DNA of 64,000 nucleotides, taken from the NCBI GenBank assembly GCA_019054805.1, contig JAHQIY010000001.1, positions 10,120,501 to 10,184,500 on the forward strand. The letters run 5' to 3'. Below are positions 23,806 through 40,783 of this stretch, one piece after another. Made by a program: the position numbers and the translations under genes. The DNA is from Brachionus manjavacas. Taxonomy: Eukaryota > Rotifera > Eurotatoria > Ploima > Brachionidae. How positions within the stretch are numbered: the stretch's first letter is position 1; each line of letters starts with the position of its first letter. The notes beneath the pieces are model-generated. The model saw only the letters and a program-made list of their open reading frames with translations. It did no database searches and was not told the origin of the DNA.

Positions 23806-25764
23806 TTAATAATAAATATCATTAAAAGCATATCGATTGTTATTTGCAAGTGAAGATTCGGATTTATAATAACTAGAATTGTTTCTAATTCTGTGTTTGG
23901 ACACTTGATTTTCATAGTCACGTTCATAACGCTCATTTACATTAGTATAAGGTTTAAGAATGAACTGAGAGTTCTCCGGATGCTCGAATTTGTCCTCTTT
24001 TACACGGGGTAAGTTTTTTTTAGCATAAAATTTATGTTTGCTTGACAAGGCTGGACGAAAGTTCAATTCGGGCGGCTCGCTCAATCTATTTACCTTGGCC
24101 GATTCGCTGTATTTGAGCTTAAAATTTTTGTTCTGCTTCAACGCTTCATTTTTGGCATAAAATGAGTCATTTGGCACCGATGAGCTTAGCCATTGTGGCT
24201 GATAGCTGCTCAATTTAGCGAAAACTCCCGGACGAAATCCGTCCGATCCGTGACTTTCCGAGTTTTGATTGCTTTTTCGCGACGAATATTTTGACTGTTT
24301 TGACAATTTTCTCTGGCCAAAAGGTTTCTTTGCGGACACATCTGACGAATTGGCACTCTGGTCCAGCGAATTACCAGTCAAATCAATTGCCGACTTGAAC
24401 ATGCTCTGTTGGAACTGGCTGCTTATCTGTGGCTCTTCCTCAATGACCAAAAGCGGGTTTGTCTTGACATTTCCGTCCAGATACGGATCATGAAGTCCAG
24501 CACCGATTGAGCTCGATTTTTGAGCTAAATTTCTAAAATTGCTCGGCTTGTTCTTCTGATAAATACTCTCCATTGACGCAGACATATTTGAATACTTCAA
24601 GTTGGTAAAACCTGGCGTTCTGAAAGACTTTTTGAACTGAACTTCATCGCTTTTGGGCGGTTTAAATTCAAAAATGCTTTTATCGTAATCAGGACGATTG
24701 CCTATTTCACTGTTGACCACGTCGTCAAGCATCTTCAAGACCTGATTAGCTTGTTCATTAAAAGATGCCGAGGTAAAGTCGGATCTGTTAGTCAAAATTG
24801 CTTCGTCCAAATCATTTAAACTGTTATTACTGGCGTTCAATTTCTGGTAAGCCTCTTTTCCTATGATAGACGGGTTTTGGGATCTTCGCGAGTGAATTTC
24901 GTTCAAGTTTCCTCTTAGTCTGTCATCTTCGTCATAGTCTTTGGGCGGATACAAAATAGGCTCATCAGATTTTAGCTTGTATTCGAGCTCTTTTTTAATA
25001 TTCTTAAAATCCAATTGCAATGGTGAAGTGGGTCGACTGCCAAAATTTGGCGCGTTGGGTGCGTGATTTGCCGATTCATTGGTAGTGTCCAGCAGGTCGT
25101 TTGACGAAGATGACCGCGTTCCGCCTCCACTTGAACTATCGTAGACTGTGTTTGTCCTTGCATTCAAAGCTTGACGATTTAGAAAGCTGTTCTTTAGATT
25201 GCTGTTGTGCAAGTGGCCGGTTTCGCTGAAAAAATCGGTCCTGTCCAGAACTAAATTTTTCTTGGCCCTGTTTTGTAATCTTTCCAGTTTTTTATTATAT
25301 ACACTTAAGAATTGAGTCAGATAGCGCTCCAGTTTTTGTGCTGTGTCGTCCGAGTCGCAACGAAATGCGTGCAAAAACAAAGTCAAATTGGACTGGTTCG
25401 TGGATTCGTTGGGCAGCGATTTGGTGATAAAAGTGACAATGTCTGAATAGGGTCGATTGGTGAGACGAAAAACATACGTTATTTTGTCATAATTAATGGA
25501 GTATGCTTTTTGAACAGTTTTTTTGAAAAATTTTCTTTGACTTGGTACCGCGTTGTCAACTATGGTGAGATGATTCTCACTTAAAGTAAGAGTTACCTTG
25601 GAAGAGGAGACAACGCTGCTGGGACTATTGCAGTGGTTTTTGCTGTCATTTTGATGATACTTGAGGATGTTTTGGATAACTTCGTAGACTCGGTTTTGGC
25701 CTTGTAGTCCAAAGGCTTCGGTGAAGCCCAAGTACCAACAATAGAATGATTTTTTGCCGTTCAT
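23806..25764 (-). CDS. PTB/PID-domain protein of unassigned family
   Basis: Intronless 652-aa frame, G+C-richer than its surroundings. Residues about 8-160 look like a phosphotyrosine-binding fold: a first strand CWYLGFTEAFGLQG, a helix, then VTLTLSENHLTIVDN, FKKTVQKAYSINYDKITYVF, LFLHAFRC and a long final helix (AQKLERYLTQFLSVY). The order resembles the PTB domains of tensins and FAM43 proteins, but I cannot place it in either. The remaining 490 residues are Ser/Asn/Lys-rich and probably disordered, with several Ser runs and NPxx/PxxY-like short motifs. This suggests an adaptor that binds a membrane receptor tail. The start is the first ATG and sits immediately before the domain. Confidence 0.75.
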   Translation of the reverse strand: MNGKKSFYCWYLGFTEAFGLQGQNRVYEVIQNILKYHQNDSKNHCNSPSSVVSSSKVTLTLSENHLTIVDNAVPSQRKFFKKTVQKAYSINYDKITYVFRLTNRPYSDIVTFITKSLPNESTNQSNLTLFLHAFRCDSDDTAQKLERYLTQFLSVYNKKLERLQNRAKKNLVLDRTDFFSETGHLHNSNLKNSFLNRQALNARTNTVYDSSSGGGTRSSSSNDLLDTTNESANHAPNAPNFGSRPTSPLQLDFKNIKKELEYKLKSDEPILYPPKDYDEDDRLRGNLNEIHSRRSQNPSIIGKEAYQKLNASNNSLNDLDEAILTNRSDFTSASFNEQANQVLKMLDDVVNSEIGNRPDYDKSIFEFKPPKSDEVQFKKSFRTPGFTNLKYSNMSASMESIYQKNKPSNFRNLAQKSSSIGAGLHDPYLDGNVKTNPLLVIEEEPQISSQFQQSMFKSAIDLTGNSLDQSANSSDVSAKKPFGQRKLSKQSKYSSRKSNQNSESHGSDGFRPGVFAKLSSYQPQWLSSSVPNDSFYAKNEALKQNKNFKLKYSESAKVNRLSEPPELNFRPALSSKHKFYAKKNLPRVKEDKFEHPENSQFILKPYTNVNERYERDYENQVSKHRIRNNSSYYKSESSLANNNRYAFNDIYY

Positions 25765-28734
25765 TTAAAAAACAGCATTTAGACACTGCTTATTTTCTTA
25801 AAATAGTCTAAAAATTCGAGTAGGTTTTTTTTAAATAAAATTAAAATTTTAAATTATCTACTGAAAATTATTTTTTCGAAGTCTTTTATTTTAGAAAATT
25901 GTTGAGAACTGTTTTTTTAAAGCTTTTTCTAACTCCAACAATAAGTAAATTTTTTCAAGAGTTTTGCTTGTTCGAGCCAATTTTTCAAAACAATAAAAAA
26001 AAACAGGTAAAATAAATACAGGCAATCGGTGTTTTCACTAAAATGTTCAAAATAAAGAAAAATTTCTTTTTTAATTATATAGTTATTTTTTTTGTCACCC
26101 ATAGTCTCAAAGACCATAGAACTTTTGCCAAAATTAAATAAATGCGTGTCAATATCAATTTGAAAAGAAAATAAATTTTGACGGTAAAATTGAAAAAAAT
26201 TTTAAAAAATTTGATAATTAAAGAAGCCATATTTGGCATGACGGGCTCTTCAAAGCTTTCAGATAGCACTATTGAAAAAACAAAGTTCGCGAATTTTTAG
26301 ATTGGACCACGGGCCTTAGTCTTTAGCAATTCATTTAGGGTCACTCTAGAAAATATCAACTTTGAAAACCTTAGAATTTTAAAAAATAAAGGAAAAATTT
26401 TTTTTAATTTTTAAGCTAAAAATTATTTTTAAATTATTTTCAAAAAATCGGAGTAATAACTACTGAAATTTTAGAACGAAGCTCTATTTTCCATTTTTGC
26501 TCGACAAAAAATAAATATCAATAATTAAAAAAATTTTCGTTTTTAATTAGAGCAATAATTGTAAGCCAACGACACAAAATACGAACAATTAATACAATTT
26601 TAATCATTTCAAATTTCAAATTATAGGACCTTGAAATTGCTTTATTATTTCAAGCAGGTTTGAAATTATTAAAATTGACAAGCTAAACTTTTAACAAGAT
26701 ATTAAAATTATTTAATTCCATCTATAAATTGGTAGAGTATTCATCTAACATCAAACAATTTTTTTTTGGACTGGCATTATTGTCTAAAAAACCAAATAAA
26801 TATTAAGAATTAAGTAATCAATGTCTTAAATTCTGCCTAAAAGAAAAATCTATAAAATTTTTAATTTTTCTTTAATATTTGATAAATTTGAGTAATTTCG
26901 TAATATTTGCTCTAAGCTTTTTTTTCAAATCACAATATTAAATGAATGGTATCAAAATTAAAATGACGACAAAAAATTTAATTCAGCATCATTAATCAAG
27001 TAAACTTATCTTATTTATCAAAATACGATTAAATATCCATTTTTAGATATTTTTGACCCTAAAATATTAAACAAAATTTTTAATAATTTCTTAAAACAAG
27101 ATCCATTTTTTTTCTTCCAAGCTTTGAGAATATCTTGGAAATCTTAGAAATATGTCTAAACTAAAACTGGTTTAAAGTTTTTTTAATAATTTTAAGAAAG
27201 GTGAAACATTAACATGTTTAATGTTTTTCATTGAATTTTTCAAATCATAGACGTAAATTAACTTTTAAGTGATCCAACATTTAGTTTCCAGTTACTAGAT
27301 TTTAGTTTCTAAAACCAATTAGATTTTGAGTTTATTTATAATTTGATCTAAAAAAATCTTAAACAAACTTTTTGAATTTTGAGTAAATAACATTCAAAAC
27401 ATGCATCCATTAATGAGAATTTTCAACCGAATACAAGATAAATAAGACATATTTCTGAGACAATCACTGTAGTTGATATTTAAAAATTGTAAAACAAAAC
27501 CTGATCATCAAATTTACTTAAAAATTAACAGTAAAAACTCACTTGTCCGTCAACTAATGCTTTTGGGTTCAAATTATATTTGCATTCACTAAATACTTAA
27601 GAATGAAACGCAACAACTGAAGTTTTACCTGAATATTAATTCTTTTTATTTCGAGCAACTAATTATTTTTTAAATTTTAATTAAGAATAAATTTGCATAC
27701 TGAATTGAACATTTTCTTTTTTCGAATAAAGATAAAATTTTTTATTTAAATATAAACCTTAAATTTAGGTGTTTGAAAATAGTTTCTGTGCAAACTCCTG
27801 TTATGAAAATAATTTTTTTTGAAATTTTTTGTTTGTTCTTATTTAAAATTTGAGCTCTTAAAAATTATGAAAGTCTAACGAGCATGCTATTCTAAATGCT
27901 TAAAATACCTTAGTTATGCAATTAGCATGGCTAAGAATAAATCGGAAGAAAATGTCAATAGAAATAAAAGCAAATAATTTATATTTGTTGGCTTTGTTAT
28001 TAACAAATTATTGAGTTAACAAAGAATCAAAATTTAAAAAAAACAATAAAAAAATTAAAATGTTCAGAAATGATTTTTTAAATTTGTGTTCGGATTAATT
28101 TTTTATCCAAAAATCAAGATAAACAAGAATCGATTAGTTTTTTTTAGGTTTTAGGCCTTGAAACGCCCTTCACGTGCACAACAATGGTAATTAATCTAGT
28201 TGGCAAATAATGTTTAGCTTTAATTCAGCAAAAGTAAGTTATTTAGAAATTGTTCTTTTTATGATAATTAGTCACTAAATACTTAAGAATTTTCATTAAA
28301 AATTTAAAATTATTCTTTAAAAATATCTTAATAAAATATCCAGAAATTTTTGCTTGATCGACTGATTTTGAGCAACAAGTTTGAAAGTTTTTGAATTGTT
28401 CTTAAATGAACAAAAGTCATAGGAACGATATTTAAAAAAAATTGATAATTTGATCAGGCGAATATTAAAGATTTAAAAAATTTAATCTAAATATTAGTTG
28501 CTATTAAAATTTTTCATTTTAATGAATCGAATATTATTTTCGACTAGTCTCAATGACTCGGTTTAAATGAAACTTCAATGCAAATTAATAAAGATAAAAT
28601 GTTAATATTAATATTAAAAAAATATATTTTAAAATTAAATTAAATATTTTCATTTAAAATTTTTAATCCAAAAAAGAGTATGAAATCTAAAAAATTTTTT
28701 AAGAAATGTTTATCTGGCTATAACTGTCATTGAA
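25765..28734. other. Gene-free A+T-rich region
   Basis: About 3 kb without supported genes. Short frames at 25,929-26,269 (minus) are hydrophobic Phe/Ile/Lys-rich translations of spacer, the longer one with only a GTG start, and are not called. Confidence 0.4.
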
Positions 28735-29046
28735 AGAAATGTCCACGCAGTTCCCGTTTTGTTTCTGGTGCTTCGATGTTGGTAGTTAGCTTACCAGTGT
28801 TGTTGATGATGTTGCTGTCATCTTCAGCCTGTTCATTCATGGTATCGAGAGTCTTTTTGGCGTGTCTTGAAAAGTTGATTTCATTTCACTTTGTCGTCTA
28901 TATCCATTTTGATCAGTGATTCTTTTTTTTTGCACAAGGCCCCAGACAAATCTTACCTCGGATCCAATACTCTTGCTTCTAAATGGACTTGTATGTTGGC
29001 ACTTATTTCCATTCTTGTGAGACTCTCCTCCATTTATTCGCCGTAG
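28735..29046. other. G+C-elevated island, possible relic or unrecognised exons (minus strand)
   Basis: Clearly richer in G+C than several kb on both sides. On the minus strand an ATG near 29,032 opens a frame reading MEESLTRMEISANIQVHLEA and reaches a good donor (GAG|GTAAGA, near 28,956). Farther along, an independent frame reads MNEQAEDDSNIINNTG and stops at about 28,730. No family is recognised. It may be part of a gene with unusual splicing, or a decayed transposon or gene copy. Confidence 0.35.
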
Positions 29047-29389
29047 AATATTTTCAAAAAATAATTTGCAAATATTAGTGAATTGAGGAAAAGATTAGAA
29101 TCAATCTAGAAAATAAAAAAAAACTCAGATGATTTAAATTAACTGAAAAAAAGAAATTTAAAGCATGATTTTTAAATATCTTTACTGAATGAAAAAATGT
29201 TCTTTTTTAATGTGTACCCTACCAGCGGACTTTTTTAAATCCAAGTAACAATAGAAAGAGACGCCATCTACTTCATTCGTTTAAATAATCTAGTATTTGA
29301 TTTTAAATACTTAACACAGATTTATAGAAAAAAAAACACATGCAAAATAATTTTGTCGGATAAACCAATACTAAATTTAAACATCAAGG

Positions 29390-30169
29390 ATGATATCTTT
29401 TAAAATAATCATTTATCTGTCAATAATTTCGACCCAAATATTTTCAGGTATCTAACATATTATTTAACTCATTGTTCTCAATTTGAATATTTTTTATATT
29501 AAAAAAGGAGAAAGTCAATATTTCTATGGCGATGAAATAGAAAACATGACAAATGGGGAAAATACGGATCGATATTCAATGGATCAATTTCTTCTTACAT
29601 CAGAGGCTAATTCTAATTTCAATGATTCTATGATAGCAAAAATAGAACCATCAGAATCAACAAATGAATCAAATAACAATTCTAATTCTTCGGATTTTTC
29701 AGCTTCTTTTAATTCTTCATCTAATAATATAACCCATGTCAGAATTATTGAAATAACTGATTTACCCTTTACGACTATTACAACAACTAGAATAAATGAA
29801 ATTACAATGAAAGATATTAATGAAAATAAAGAAAAGCCAAATCAGGATTACATATCATCTACTACTATATCAATCGATTTTAATGACCAAAAACAAATTT
29901 TTGGTCGTCCGAATTCAAAACAAGCTACGACAAAAAATTCCACTTTGGAACATACTAGATCAAGCAATAGTACCTCAAAAATTCCCAAAAAAATAACAAA
30001 TGTCATGATTGAATCAATAACTAAAGCAATAACAATTGAATTACCAAACAAACCAAGTAAAAGTTACATTTTAGCATACTTCAATTCTACCGAAGGATTA
30101 AAAAATTCTTTTAAACAAATAATTATTTTAGTTATGATCTCAATTATATCAGTAAATCTTGTTGAATAA
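29390..30169 (+). CDS. Ser/Thr/Asn-rich secreted protein, probably GPI-anchored
   Basis: Two exons, 29,390-29,447 and 29,508-30,169 (phase 1), give 239 aa. Exon 1 encodes a signal peptide (MISFKIIIYLSIISTQIFSG). The body is very rich in Ser, Thr, Asn and Ile with many N-x-S/T sequons (NESNNNSNSSD, SFNSSSNN) and a run of Thr (FTTITTTR), as in heavily glycosylated surface proteins. The protein ends in a polar spacer followed by a hydrophobic tail (IIILVMISIISVNLVE) and no cytoplasmic residues, the layout of a GPI-anchor signal. No known domain is visible. The exon 1 / intron reading depends on a GT-AG pair enclosing 60 bp. A NEK1-derived duplication begins within 15 bp of the stop codon. Confidence 0.65.
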
Positions 30170-30182
30170 AGAATTATTGGTT

Positions 30183-30643
30183 ATTAATAATAAAAATTTG
30201 AAGTTGTTTTTTATTTTTAGTTAAAAATCAAAGTATTGAAATAAAGGTTAAACATTTATTTAGTTTTATTTTAATCGGTTTGTTGAAAAATTAAATAAAT
30301 ATTACAAAAAAATCAAGTATTTGAAATTAACTCACAAAGTTCATAGTACCAGAAAAATTCTTTGTCAGGAAATAGCTGAACAAATCTTTTAAATAATTCA
30401 CGATTCAAACCCATGCCATGAAAGACCGATTAACTCTTCGTTTATTTAATTTTATAAAATAATTATTACTAATTAAAAAAATATAATAAAAAATTTTAAA
30501 TCTTTGTTAATTTTATTTTTTTGATAGGAGACAAAACCTTCAAAAGAGTCTACGATGTTCGGATGATTCATCTTCGCTAATACTGCCACTTCTTTTTTAG
30601 CTTCTTCACGTTCTTTAGTTAGCATCTAAGAAAATTAATGAAT
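30183..30643 (-). pseudogene. NEK1: Internally deleted duplicate of NEK1 (exons 18 and 2)
   Basis: 30,183-30,405 is a close copy of 34,259-34,484, the end of NEK1 exon 18 and its 3' flank; it breaks off within the exon. 30,510-30,643 is a close copy of the NEK1 exon 2 region (39,910-40,040), including part of both flanking introns. The exon 2 copy (MLTKEREEAKKEVAVLAKMN) stays open but lacks nine bases, removing three residues of HPNIVSYIDSFE. Kinase exons 3-7 are absent. Because intron and 3' flanking sequence is copied, this arose by DNA duplication and deletion, not by reverse transcription of mRNA. Orientation matches the parent. Not expected to make a kinase. Confidence 0.85.
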
Positions 30644-30884
30644 TGATAAATGAACCGATTATTTCTAACTTGAAACCCACAGATACTAATCATTTAAAAT
30701 TAAAATTTATTTAACAATTAGTTTTTTTAATTTTTTTTATATAATCTGTCAAAACTTTGCATAAAAAATTCATTTAAAAGCGAATAAACGTTTGAAACTA
30801 GATAAAAATTAAATTACTCTTGTTAAAAATATTTATTAATATCCAAGTTTTTATAATATAATAAAAGAATATTGAAGTGTTAGT

Positions 30885-32244
30885 TTAATTCTTGTTTATA
30901 AAAGCGTTTATTAAATTTTGGTTTTCTTGTTCAAAAAATTTCCTTTTTTCTTCTTGTTTTATTTTTTCTTCTTCTGTTTGTTGTAATTTTATGTTTAGGT
31001 TGTCTCTTGCTTCTTCTGTTTTTTCTTTTTCATATTTTAATGTAAACTCATTCTGGAAGCTGCTTTCAATTATTTATAAATCAGCATTTTCGTTTGATAA
31101 GGTGTCGATTTTTTCTTTGCATAAATCTATGTCATAATTATATTTAGGAACTAAAATGCTCGCTAAGATAGTTGAAATAATTAAAATTGTTCCAGAAATA
31201 ATAATCCATATCAGAGAGGAACCACACCCTTAAAAATAATCTTCTTTATTAATTTAATTTATTTTAAACTTAAGCTTTTGGCCTAAAAAGGTTCCTAAAA
31301 GCTCGCTAGGACAAGAGTTGGTCGAAAGTCAAAATTTAGCTTAAATATGGGCAGAGTCTAAATTTGAATCGTTAAGCATCTTTTTTTATGATTATTTTGT
31401 GAAATTTCTTAAAAAACCTAGGCAAGCTACCAAAGCAAAGGCTACATTTAGCATTTCTCCTTAGTTAGTCTGTTTTAGCTTTTAGTATTATTAATTTTAT
31501 TATTAATCTTTAAATTTGAAATTTTTTAAACTTTTTTTAAAAATCGATTATTGCGAGTTAGTGAAAAATATCAAATAATTTGAATTGTCTGGTTCATTAA
31601 TTTTACGACTGTCAAATTTGGCTATAACCAACTCTGACTTTTAAAAATTAGTATTGAGTACCATCAGTGGTGACCACAAAACCACCAAAAATTTATGTTG
31701 ATTTATTACAAATATTAAAATTAAATTGAAAACCATACATTTTTTGGTCCAAATTTAACTAGAAAAAATGTACTTTAGGCACATCCAACACTAATTAAAA
31801 TTAAGTTAAAATTTAATACTTACAAAATGATCTACAATCACTTGGTAAACACTCTTCTTCAATCCGATTTGGAATTGCTTGATTTGTGATTGTTTTATTT
31901 GGAATATAAAAATCTGAAATTCAAAACGAAATTGGAAATCATGTTAAAAAAAATAATTAAACTAACTCTCATTTAATATTACTTAAAAGTAAAGTAAAGT
32001 CAAAATTATAATGGTTAGTCAAAAATTGAATATCTGCCTCAGAAGAGTTTTTTGACTTTGATGGGCAGGTAGTTACGTTTTGCAGAAAGTTTACTAATTT
32101 TCTACATTTATATGTAAATCTAGGATAAAGCTATTCAAAAATTTCACCTTTATATTTATTTATGCTTCTTTTTTCTTCCTGCATTATTTTTAAATCGATA
32201 TCTGCTTCAAATGGCTTGCTTCTTTTAATTCTTGATAAAATGTT
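30885..32244 (-). pseudogene. Transmembrane/coiled-coil gene interrupted by an in-frame stop (5' end unknown)
   Basis: Four exons fit with every intron in phase 1: 32,244-32,148, 32,093-31,983, 31,913-31,824 and 31,228 onward. The first three encode a polar part with sequons (QNVTTC) and Cys (CLPSDCRSF). Exon 4 starts CGSS, then one membrane segment (LIWIIISGTILIISTILASI), then a charged stretch ending DTLSNENADL and TAA at 31,074-31,076. The same frame continues open for 62 more codons with strong coiled-coil character (KYEKEKTEEARDNLNIKLQQ) to a stop at 30,885-30,887. Either the gene is freshly broken, or the stop is natural and a longer ancestral tail is still visible. No ATG or signal peptide was found upstream, so a 5' exon is missing. 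Family unknown. Confidence 0.5.
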
Positions 32245-33420
32245 CTAGTCTTTATTTTAAAGGAGGATTTCTCACCAAAAAATAAACTTGAAAAGAAATT
32301 ATTAATATTTGATCAATTTAAAAAAAAAAGGTTTTTAAGGGAGTGGGTTATATAAATTAATTAATAAATCGATTAATAAAATAGCTTAAAATTAAATTAA
32401 GCTCTTTTTCAGGTTTTTTTTTTTGGATGCAAAATTTTAAAATTATAATTTATTTTACCGAGAAGAAAGTTTTTAGATACAAATTTGCAATAGAAATACG
32501 AAAATTTTATAGCATTATGAAAACTTAGTGCATTTATAAAAAAAAATATATAAATCGAAAAAAAGAAAGTATTTTTTTAAATTTTTTAAATTTGTACATG
32601 GAATTGCAATAAAAAATATTTTTCTTATATGTTTTGTAAGGCGGGTTAATGAATGATAAAACAAGTATACTTTTTAATAGTTTATTAAATAATTTTTGAG
32701 CTCTAACAATTTATATAAGTAGTGAAATAACTAAAGTATATCTCCATAGCACTGAGAATGGAATCATTATTTATACCCATAAGTTCGTGTCAAGAACACT
32801 GGCTTATAATTAAGAGAAGATGTGAGCTATCATATTAATGTTTAAATCAGCATCTAGAAGCGTTTATCTTCTGAGATACGTGACAAGTATATTTAATTCT
32901 TACTTATCATTGCGCATCAGTTGAGAAGCTGATGATCAAGTGATACGTAGGGTGTATTACATATGAATTAAGAATGAATGTTTATTTCACTTTTTTATCT
33001 TTGTACTGTAATTTTTGTACCAAGTTTTCACGTTGCCAAATTTTTTGTGTGTTCTTGTAACTTTTATTTTTTTAATCCAAATTAGCTAAAATAAAAAGAG
33101 ACACTTGTCTACATAAATGAAAATTTGACTTATTTTTTGTATTTTGAAATAAATTAAAATATATATATTAATCTGAAATTCTAAGATAAAATAGACTTGA
33201 AGGAATATTAAAATCATATAAATTTTTTATTTATCTTTCGAAAAGACAGAAACATTTAAGCTAAAGAAAACTTTTATGGTCTAAAATAGCTTGATTCAAA
33301 AATTTTTAATAAAAATAAATAATTTATTAAAATTTATTCTAAGTATCATGGTGTTCAAGTCTTTAGTAAAAGGAGGATTATTTCTGATAAAGATAATTAA
33401 ATTTGTTTCTAAAGAAACTT
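32245..33420. other. Non-coding stretch with a G+C-richer block
   Basis: No supported exon. 32,745-32,965 is richer in G+C, contains a short hairpin (CATCAG...CTGATG near 32,915-32,935) and is closed in all frames; it could be an old element or an RNA. Confidence 0.35.
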
Positions 33421-33990
33421 GTATAAAAGTCCGAATTCTAGGAGTCATGAAAAATCATATTTTCTATATAGATCTTTACAGGTCATTCGTTAGACCACAT
33501 CTAGAATTTGCAATCGGAGCATGGAATCCTTACCGTCGTACGGACATTGAGATACTTGAGCGTGTCCAGAGAAAATTTTCAAAATTCGCTCCTAAAATAA
33601 AATCAAAGCCTTATTTGGAAAGAAGAGAAATCCTTGGTTGGACCACGTTTGAAGATAGGCGCAGGAGGGGAGATTTAATCCAGCTTCAAAAAATTTTATC
33701 ATGGACACGATCAAGTTGAATTACTCCATGGAAAACAATTAATTACTTCCAATGGTTTAGACACACCTTCAGGTCGGACAAGACGAGGTCATTTGGCAAT
33801 TGAACGTCAACTTATACGTAATTGTGGTGTTCGGCATAATTTTTTTACTAATAGAACAGCAGGATACTGGAACGCACTTGAAACAAAGACTCGAGAAATA
33901 GTCAATACAAATATTTTTAAAAACCGTTTATCAAGTGTCGGTAACTAAACTCAGTGTACAGATACATCATCATCAACATCAATAACAGCA
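33421..33990 (+). mobile_element. 5'-truncated non-LTR retrotransposon with (ATC)n-like tail
   Basis: The frame from about 33,470 reads DLYRSFVRPHLEFAIGAWNP, then ILERVQRKFSKFAPKI and RRRGDLIQLQKI, the conserved C-terminal part of jockey/CR1-like RT proteins. It shifts frame near 33,700 and resumes as LITSNGLDTPSGRTRRGH and NFFTNRTAGYWNAL to a stop near 33,947. An ATCATCATCAACATC stretch at 33,964-33,978 marks the probable 3' end. Dead by truncation and frameshift. Confidence 0.75.
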
Positions 33991-34388
33991 CTTAATTTAA
34001 TCATGAATTAAAAGCATGACTAAATGATGTAAGTGCCATTCCTTTAGAAGTTGTTTGCTTATTTTGCGCTTTGCGCACGGCACTATTTATAGTTATATTT
34101 ATATTTAGTTTATATACAATTGTTTTATTATTAATTTAAAACCTCATTTTATGTTTCTTGTATTTTCCCTTTATTTCTATATGTAATCATTTGGCTACTT
34201 AGAGTGGCCACTTTCTATTATTCATTTAGAAAAGAATGAATTATTCATTTAGATTGTGATTAATAATAAAAATTTGAAGTTGTTTTTTATTTTTAGTTCA
34301 AAATTAAAGTATTTAAATAAAAGTTAAACATTTATTTAGTCTTATTTTAATCGGTTTGTTGAAAAATTAAATAAATATTACAAAATAA
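33991..34388. other. Spacer and NEK1 3' flank
   Basis: 34,259-34,388 is the 3' flank of NEK1 that is duplicated at 30,183 onward. The rest shows nothing. Confidence 0.45.
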
Positions 34389-40195
<5,807 letters not shown>

Positions 40196-40780
40196 TTTAT
40201 ACAATCATAATTTTTTGAAAAACTATTTGACGAGATTTTTATTTGAATCTTAAAAAAAATAGATGAAGATTTTTAAGATGTTGACTCTAAAAATAGGTAA
40301 CTCTTTTTGTTAATAGTTGGCCTAAATTAGAATAATAAAATAAAACGGAAAATGATTTCTAATTTTAAAATACGTTAAAAGATAGTTCAAAATCGAGTTC
40401 TAATTTATTTTTAATTATTCATTTCATAAAAATTAAATACAGAAATAATTTTCAGTTACTGTCATTTGAATGTTAATTTTTTGAATTCTTTATCACCATA
40501 GAAACTTGCGAACTTAATGAAATCATTGAATAAATAGATGTCCATTTTTTTAATTTGTTCTAGTCAAGAGCCTATTTTGGATTTTTAATATTGTCCCAAA
40601 TTTTAGTTTACGTGCTTAATTTTTGACAATCAAAAGATTGAATTTTTTTGTTTCTCTTTTAATAATCTCTAATCCATCTATATATTACATAAAAAACTCA
40701 ATTTAATATTTTTTTTTCTCATGATTTTTCATTCCATTATTTTGCCTCCTTTTTTTGCATTTTTTTATTTTATACAAGAA
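40196..40780. other. NEK1 upstream flank
   Basis: A+T-rich; must contain the NEK1 promoter (minus strand), but no element can be named. Confidence 0.4.
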
Positions 40781-40783
40781 AAT

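Noticed and set aside
25929..26269. Two overlapping minus-strand hydrophobic ORFs
   Set aside because: Low-complexity Phe/Ile/Leu/Lys translations of A+T-rich spacer; the longer one has only a GTG start, no splice or domain support.
30183..30643. NEK1 fragments as a processed (retroposed) pseudogene
   Set aside because: Intron sequence around exon 2 and 3' flanking DNA are copied, so it did not come from spliced mRNA.
30892..31137. Plus-strand 81-codon Phe/Ser-rich ORF
   Set aside because: It is the antisense shadow of the minus-strand coiled-coil reading frame.
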